Shown here: in pieces, positions 5,597 through 6,417 of the stretch
How the letters are laid out: every line of letters starts with the position of its first letter
Numbering within the stretch: position 1 is the stretch's first letter
Assembly: GCA_030018745.1 (NCBI GenBank)
Contig: JASEHB010000151.1
Span: forward strand, 1-6,417
Source of the DNA: Desulfatibacillaceae bacterium
GTDB lineage: Bacteria > Desulfobacterota > Desulfobacteria > Desulfobacterales > Desulfatibacillaceae
DNA: 6,417 nucleotides
Direction of reading: 5' to 3'
The notes under the pieces: generated by a model
The model's database searches: none
Told to the model about the DNA's origin: nothing
Seen by the model: only the letters and a program-made list of their open reading frames with translations
Program-made: the position numbers and the translations under genes

Positions 5597-6417
5597 ATGG
5601 ATTCCAGGGTGTTGAAGGCAAATTTTCTTCTGCTTGTTGCGGCCCTTGTCTGGGGGGCAACCTTTGTGGCGCAGAAGCGGGGCATGGACACCATAGGGCC
5701 AATTGCCTTTACTGGCCTGCGTTTTCTTTTGGGAGCAGCCTGCCTGGCCCCCATTGCCTGGAAACAGATTAAAAACGGGCAGGCATCCTTTGCAGGCAAC
5801 GATAAAAAATGGATGCCGTTAAAGGGTGTTCTGGCTGCCGGTCTGCTAATGTTTCTGGGAATAAATCTGCAACAGATAGGCCTTGTTCACACAACAGCAG
5901 GCAAGGCAGGTTTCATTACCGGCCTTTATGTTGTTTTTGTACCCATTCTGGGCCTTTTCTGGCGGCAAAAAGTAGGAGCCTGGGGCTGGATGGGCATATC
6001 CCTGGCTTTGGCGGGCTTATATTTTCTTTCCATGACAAGCACGCTTGTGCTGGCTTATGGGGACAGCCTGATTCTGGCCTGCGCCTTTGCATGGGCCGGC
6101 CATGTGCTTGTTCTTGGGCATTTTTCACCTAAAATGGGGTCCTTTGTACTGGCCTTTGGCCAGGCTGCCGTATGTGCGGTGTTAAGCCTTGTTGTGGCTT
6201 TCATTGTGGAGGATTTCACCCTTGGCGATATCTGGCTGACCCGCTATTCACTCTTTTTCGGCGGGGTGGCTTCCGTGGCGCTCGGCTTCACCCTTCAGGT
6301 CATCGGGCAAAAGGATTCCCCGCCTGCTCACGCGGCTGTCATACTTCAACTGGAAGCGGTTTTTGCAGCCCTTTTCGGCTGGCTTTTTCTTGCAGAGATG
6401 ATGAGCAACAGGTCTCT
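5597..6417 (+). CDS. EamA/DMT-family transporter (3' end outside window)
   Basis: The frame runs open from ATG 5597 through the window end (273 whole codons, no stop). The product is hydrophobic with about nine membrane helices visible. It starts with the hallmark first helix LLLVAALVWGATFVAQK (11-27), followed by IGPIAFTGLRFLLGA, the GLVHTTAGKAGFITGLYVVFVPILG block closing the first EamA repeat, and in the second repeat HAAVILQLEAVFAALFGWLFLAE (245-267), the typical penultimate helix pattern. About 20-40 residues are probably missing. DMT proteins of this type export or import small metabolites such as amino acids across the inner membrane; the substrate is not predictable. In-frame ATGs at 5555 and 5576 give 14 or 7 extra residues. 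I chose 5597 because the family normally begins just before helix 1; AAGG 11 nt before 5576 makes that start a real rival. No link to the upstream module is evident. Confidence 0.9.
   Translation, partial: MDSRVLKANFLLLVAALVWGATFVAQKRGMDTIGPIAFTGLRFLLGAACLAPIAWKQIKNGQASFAGNDKKWMPLKGVLAAGLLMFLGINLQQIGLVHTTAGKAGFITGLYVVFVPILGLFWRQKVGAWGWMGISLALAGLYFLSMTSTLVLAYGDSLILACAFAWAGHVLVLGHFSPKMGSFVLAFGQAAVCAVLSLVVAFIVEDFTLGDIWLTRYSLFFGGVASVALGFTLQVIGQKDSPPAHAAVILQLEAVFAALFGWLFLAEMMSNRS

Noticed and set aside
1..6417. RNA genes, CRISPR array, insertion sequence or phage/plasmid elements
   Set aside because: No tRNA- or rRNA-like stretch, spaced repeats, transposase or integrase frame, or terminal inverted repeats seen on either strand.

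Overview
The window is a compact stretch of bacterial chromosome with every convincing gene on the + strand. Coding density, the ribosome-binding sites (AGGAGG, GGAGG), two probable TTG starts and the amino-acid style all fit a moderately GC-rich Gram-negative. A Desulfobacterota/deltaproteobacterial host is my best guess, but it rests on general resemblance and no marker gene proves it.

Layout: (1) bases 1-201 are the C-terminal end of an integral membrane protein whose start lies outside the window. (2) Bases 202-417 are a non-coding leader with a candidate sigma70-type promoter, a 10-bp inverted repeat overlapping a strong Shine-Dalgarno sequence, a tandem TTGACCT repeat and a 10-bp palindrome. 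(3) Bases 418-1101 encode an unrecognised 227-residue soluble protein with a Cys cluster. (4) Bases 1115-5480 hold a three-gene module: a MoxR-family AAA+ ATPase, a DUF58 membrane protein with a degenerate VWA-like domain, and a TgpA-like membrane transglutaminase with an intact Cys-His-Asp triad. (5) From about 5597 to the window end is an EamA/DMT-family transporter, cut at its C-terminus.

Genes 3 and 4 are packed like one operon: 13 nt between the orphan gene and moxR, about 20 nt between moxR and DUF58, and an ATGA overlap between DUF58 and the transglutaminase. MoxR-DUF58-transglutaminase clusters are widespread. The usual idea, an inference rather than something shown here, is that the MoxR ATPase acts as a chaperone for the DUF58/VWA-like protein, which works with the membrane-anchored transglutaminase-fold enzyme at the cell envelope. 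The substrate is unknown. No classical BatA/BatB VWA gene is in the window.

The least ordinary parts are the orphan Cys-containing gene leading this operon and its leader, where an inverted repeat could hide the ribosome-binding site. I see no RNA genes, CRISPR array, insertion sequence, attachment site or plasmid/phage hallmark, and I do not claim a wholly new system.
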